A stretch of DNA of 7,512 nt from JBGZEX01 sp041846495. Its GTDB lineage: Bacteria; Bacteroidota; Bacteroidia; Bacteroidales; Marinifilaceae. The stretch covers positions 1 to 7,512 of the forward strand of contig JBGZEX010000025.1 of NCBI GenBank assembly GCA_041846495.1, written 5' to 3'. The position numbers were made by a program, and so were the translations under genes. Shown here piece after piece: positions 5,926-7,512 of this stretch. The stretch's first letter is position 1. Each line of letters starts with the position of its first letter. The notes under the pieces are model-generated. The model was given only the letters and a program-made list of their open reading frames with translations. It had not been told where the DNA came from and searched no databases.

Positions 5926-7329
5926 ATGAACAACAGGGGCGAATCGGACATCATATGCGCTATAGCGACGGCTCCGGGCATGGGAGGAATTGCCGTTATC
6001 CGCATATCCGGAAAAGGATGCATACATGCCGTCGACAAAATTTTCAGAACCTGCGACGGAAAAAAACTCGCGGAATTACCGCCCAATTACTTGAAATACG
6101 GTTTCATATATGAAGACAATATCCCCATAGACGAAGTGATGACAGCCGTTTTTCACGCCCCGCACTCGTTTACCGGAGAAGAAACCGTGGAAATCCAATG
6201 CCACGGCTCCGTTTACATACAACAACGCATACTGCAATTGCTGCTAAAGCTCCCCATACGTTTAGCCGGACCGGGAGAATTTACCCAAAGGGCTTTTCTA
6301 AACGGAAGAATAGACCTTGCACAAGCGGAAGCCGTTGCCGATTTGATTGCCTCCTCCTCGGCTACCGCACATAAAATTGCTTTCAATCAACTCAAAGGAG
6401 GTATTTCCAAGGAACTTCTCGCATTAAGAGAGCAACTCCTTCAACTCTCCTCTCTTTTGGAATTGGAATTGGATTTTGCAGAGGAGGACGTGGAGTTTGC
6501 CGACCGAAAAGCTCTGAAAGATTTGGCTTCCCGTATCATCGACAAACTCGGCCGGCTATGCGACTCGTTCGCCACCGGGAATGCCGTAAAAAACGGTATA
6601 CCCGTCGTATTGGCCGGTGCGACGAACGTAGGGAAAAGCACCCTTCTCAACGGACTTTTAAAAGAAGAACGGGCCATCGTATCCGAAATTGCCGGAACCA
6701 CAAGAGATACCGTAGAGGAAACACTCGTCCTCAAAGGAATAAAATTCCGCTTGATCGATACGGCCGGAATACGCACGACAAAAGACGATATCGAAAAACA
6801 GGGTATTGCGCGCACCTTTTCCAAAATAACAATGGCCGATATCGTGCTTCTCTTGGCCGATATAAACGGAGAACCGGAAGACATCCGCAATGAATACACT
6901 CGAATTAAAAACCACCTCTCCCCTTCCGCACGGTTTTCGATCATCCTCAACAAATCGGATAAAACCGACAATATTCCCGCAGCCGTTGAAAAATACCGCA
7001 GGGCTTTCCCCGGCGAAGACCTAATCCCCATATCCGCCAAGAAAGACATAAATACGGATGCCCTCATAGAACGTCTTACCGGTTTAATCGACACGGATTC
7101 CCTTGATGCCAACACACCGGTAGTAAGTAATGTACGGCATTATGAAGCCCTTTCAAAAGCAAGAAACGCCATGCTTTCTTTGCTCTCATCCATGGAATCC
7201 GGTATAAGCAGCGAATTTCTCGCCCAGGACATTCGCGAATGCAATGCTTATCTCGGCGAGGTAACCGGCCAAATAACCTCCGACCAAATCCTCTCCAACA
7301 TTTTCCGCAACTTCTGCATCGGTAAATGA
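5926..7329 (+). CDS. mnmE: tRNA uridine-5-carboxymethylaminomethyl(34) synthesis GTPase MnmE
   Basis: GTPase that works with MnmG, using a methylene-tetrahydrofolate carbon, to modify wobble U34 of a set of tRNAs. ATG 5926 gives 467 residues, the normal length, and begins MNNRGESDIICAIATAPG as family members do; an in-frame TTG at 5899 would add nine unlikely residues. The folate-binding N-domain (about 1-125) holds HSFTGEE (80-86) and GEFTQRAFLNGRIDLAQAEA starts at 117. A helical domain surrounds the inserted G domain (about 226-378): G1 GATNVGKST (231-239), G2 GTTRDT (257-262), G3 DTAG (278-281), G4 NKSD (342-345), G5 SAK (370-372). The C-terminus is the diagnostic C-I-G-K with Cys464. All key residues are present. 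It is transcribed alone here and followed by two terminator hairpins; mnmG is not in the window. Confidence 0.97.
   Translation: MNNRGESDIICAIATAPGMGGIAVIRISGKGCIHAVDKIFRTCDGKKLAELPPNYLKYGFIYEDNIPIDEVMTAVFHAPHSFTGEETVEIQCHGSVYIQQRILQLLLKLPIRLAGPGEFTQRAFLNGRIDLAQAEAVADLIASSSATAHKIAFNQLKGGISKELLALREQLLQLSSLLELELDFAEEDVEFADRKALKDLASRIIDKLGRLCDSFATGNAVKNGIPVVLAGATNVGKSTLLNGLLKEERAIVSEIAGTTRDTVEETLVLKGIKFRLIDTAGIRTTKDDIEKQGIARTFSKITMADIVLLLADINGEPEDIRNEYTRIKNHLSPSARFSIILNKSDKTDNIPAAVEKYRRAFPGEDLIPISAKKDINTDALIERLTGLIDTDSLDANTPVVSNVRHYEALSKARNAMLSLLSSMESGISSEFLAQDIRECNAYLGEVTGQITSDQILSNIFRNFCIGK
7312..7329 (+). other. Candidate chromosomal attachment site (SGI1-type core) in the 3' end of mnmE
   Basis: The last 18 bases of mnmE (TTCTGCATCGGTAAATGA) encode F-C-I-G-K-stop. 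They closely resemble, from memory, the 18-base core at the 3' end of trmE/mnmE into which Salmonella genomic island 1 and its relatives integrate. The resemblance follows in part from conservation of the protein end, so it shows a possible target, not an insertion. No second copy and no integrase are visible before the window ends. Confidence 0.3.
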
Positions 7330-7371
7330 GTGGTGATTACCAACGGTTAGCATATATCATCAATGATTATT

Positions 7372-7401
7372 AAGGCGTTCATTTTGAGCGCCTTTCTTTT
7401 T
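7372..7401 (+). terminator. Intrinsic terminator of mnmE
   Basis: The arms 7372-7381 (AAGGCGTTCA) and 7385-7394 (TGAGCGCCTT) form a ten-pair stem with one G-U pair around a three-base loop, followed by TCTTTTT (7395-7401). It lies 42 bases after the mnmE stop codon and is the strongest terminator in the window. Confidence 0.9.
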
Positions 7402-7407
7402 AGCCTT

Positions 7408-7437
7408 ATAAGCGATAGTTATCGTTTATTGTTTTTT
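7408..7437 (+). terminator. Second, weaker terminator hairpin after mnmE
   Basis: The arms 7408-7416 (ATAAGCGAT) and 7421-7429 (ATCGTTTAT) form a nine-pair A/U-rich stem with one G-U pair and a four-base loop, followed by TG and six T (7432-7437). It starts six bases after the first terminator and may act as a backup. From 7438 to the window end I see no supported gene or promoter. Confidence 0.55.
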
Positions 7438-7512
7438 CAGCTCATTCTTGTATTACATTTGTTGATCGCTTGTTACTCTCTGATTCCTACTGAGCCACGC
7501 TCTTTTAAATGA

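Noticed and set aside
5868..6086. Minus-strand frames of 65-73 codons across the mnmE 5' end
   Set aside because: They are mostly antisense to conserved mnmE coding sequence and have no recognised domains.
6441..7115. A 224-codon open frame on the minus strand opposite mnmE
   Set aside because: It is antisense to the G domain and very rich in Ser, Arg and Phe with no known motif. mnmE on the other strand explains the region.
7402..7512. Start of a further gene or a promoter near the window end
   Set aside because: TTTG at 7458-7461 has no TAnnTTTG partner at the right spacing. The ATG at 7509 is at the very edge, and short minus-strand frames ending here cannot be judged.

Overview
The window reads as an ordinary, densely packed stretch of a Bacteroidota chromosome, most likely order Bacteroidales. 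Three things point there. The proteins are of typical Bacteroidales kinds: a dipeptidyl peptidase IV of the gut/oral type, an M20C dipeptidase and an OprO/OprP-like porin. Start codons are preceded by A-rich leaders rather than Shine-Dalgarno sequences. Good matches to the Bacteroides promoter (TTTG, about 19 bases, TAnnTTTG) stand before the tRNA and the porin. I cannot name the genus.

Layout. Bases 1-3530 (+): the 3' part of a dipeptidyl peptidase IV gene cut by the window edge, then 20 bases later a cytosolic dipeptidase gene (pepD type), closed by an intrinsic terminator near 3559-3594. Bases 3655-3770 (+): a promoter and a complete tRNA-Glu with anticodon CUC. Bases 3838-5711 (-): a DJ-1/PfpI-family gene followed 50 bases downstream by a porin gene, which ends at a hairpin terminator facing the tRNA. 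Bases 5712-5925 are the divergent promoter region. Bases 5926-7329 (+): complete mnmE, the tRNA wobble-uridine modification GTPase. Bases 7330-7512 hold two consecutive terminator hairpins; I see no supported gene in the last 75 bases.

How the genes fit together. The peptidase pair suggests a peptide-use unit: the envelope enzyme releases X-Pro or X-Ala dipeptides and the cytosolic enzyme splits imported dipeptides. The porin and DJ-1 genes may be co-transcribed, but the porin has a promoter match of its own. mnmE has no evident partner here.

I found no phage, CRISPR, toxin, defence or biosynthetic locus, and nothing that I would call a new system. The most useful leads are the 3' end of mnmE, which resembles the 18-base attachment core used by SGI1-type islands and is followed by non-coding sequence up to the window edge, and a pair of mutually exclusive hairpins at the end of the porin transcript.
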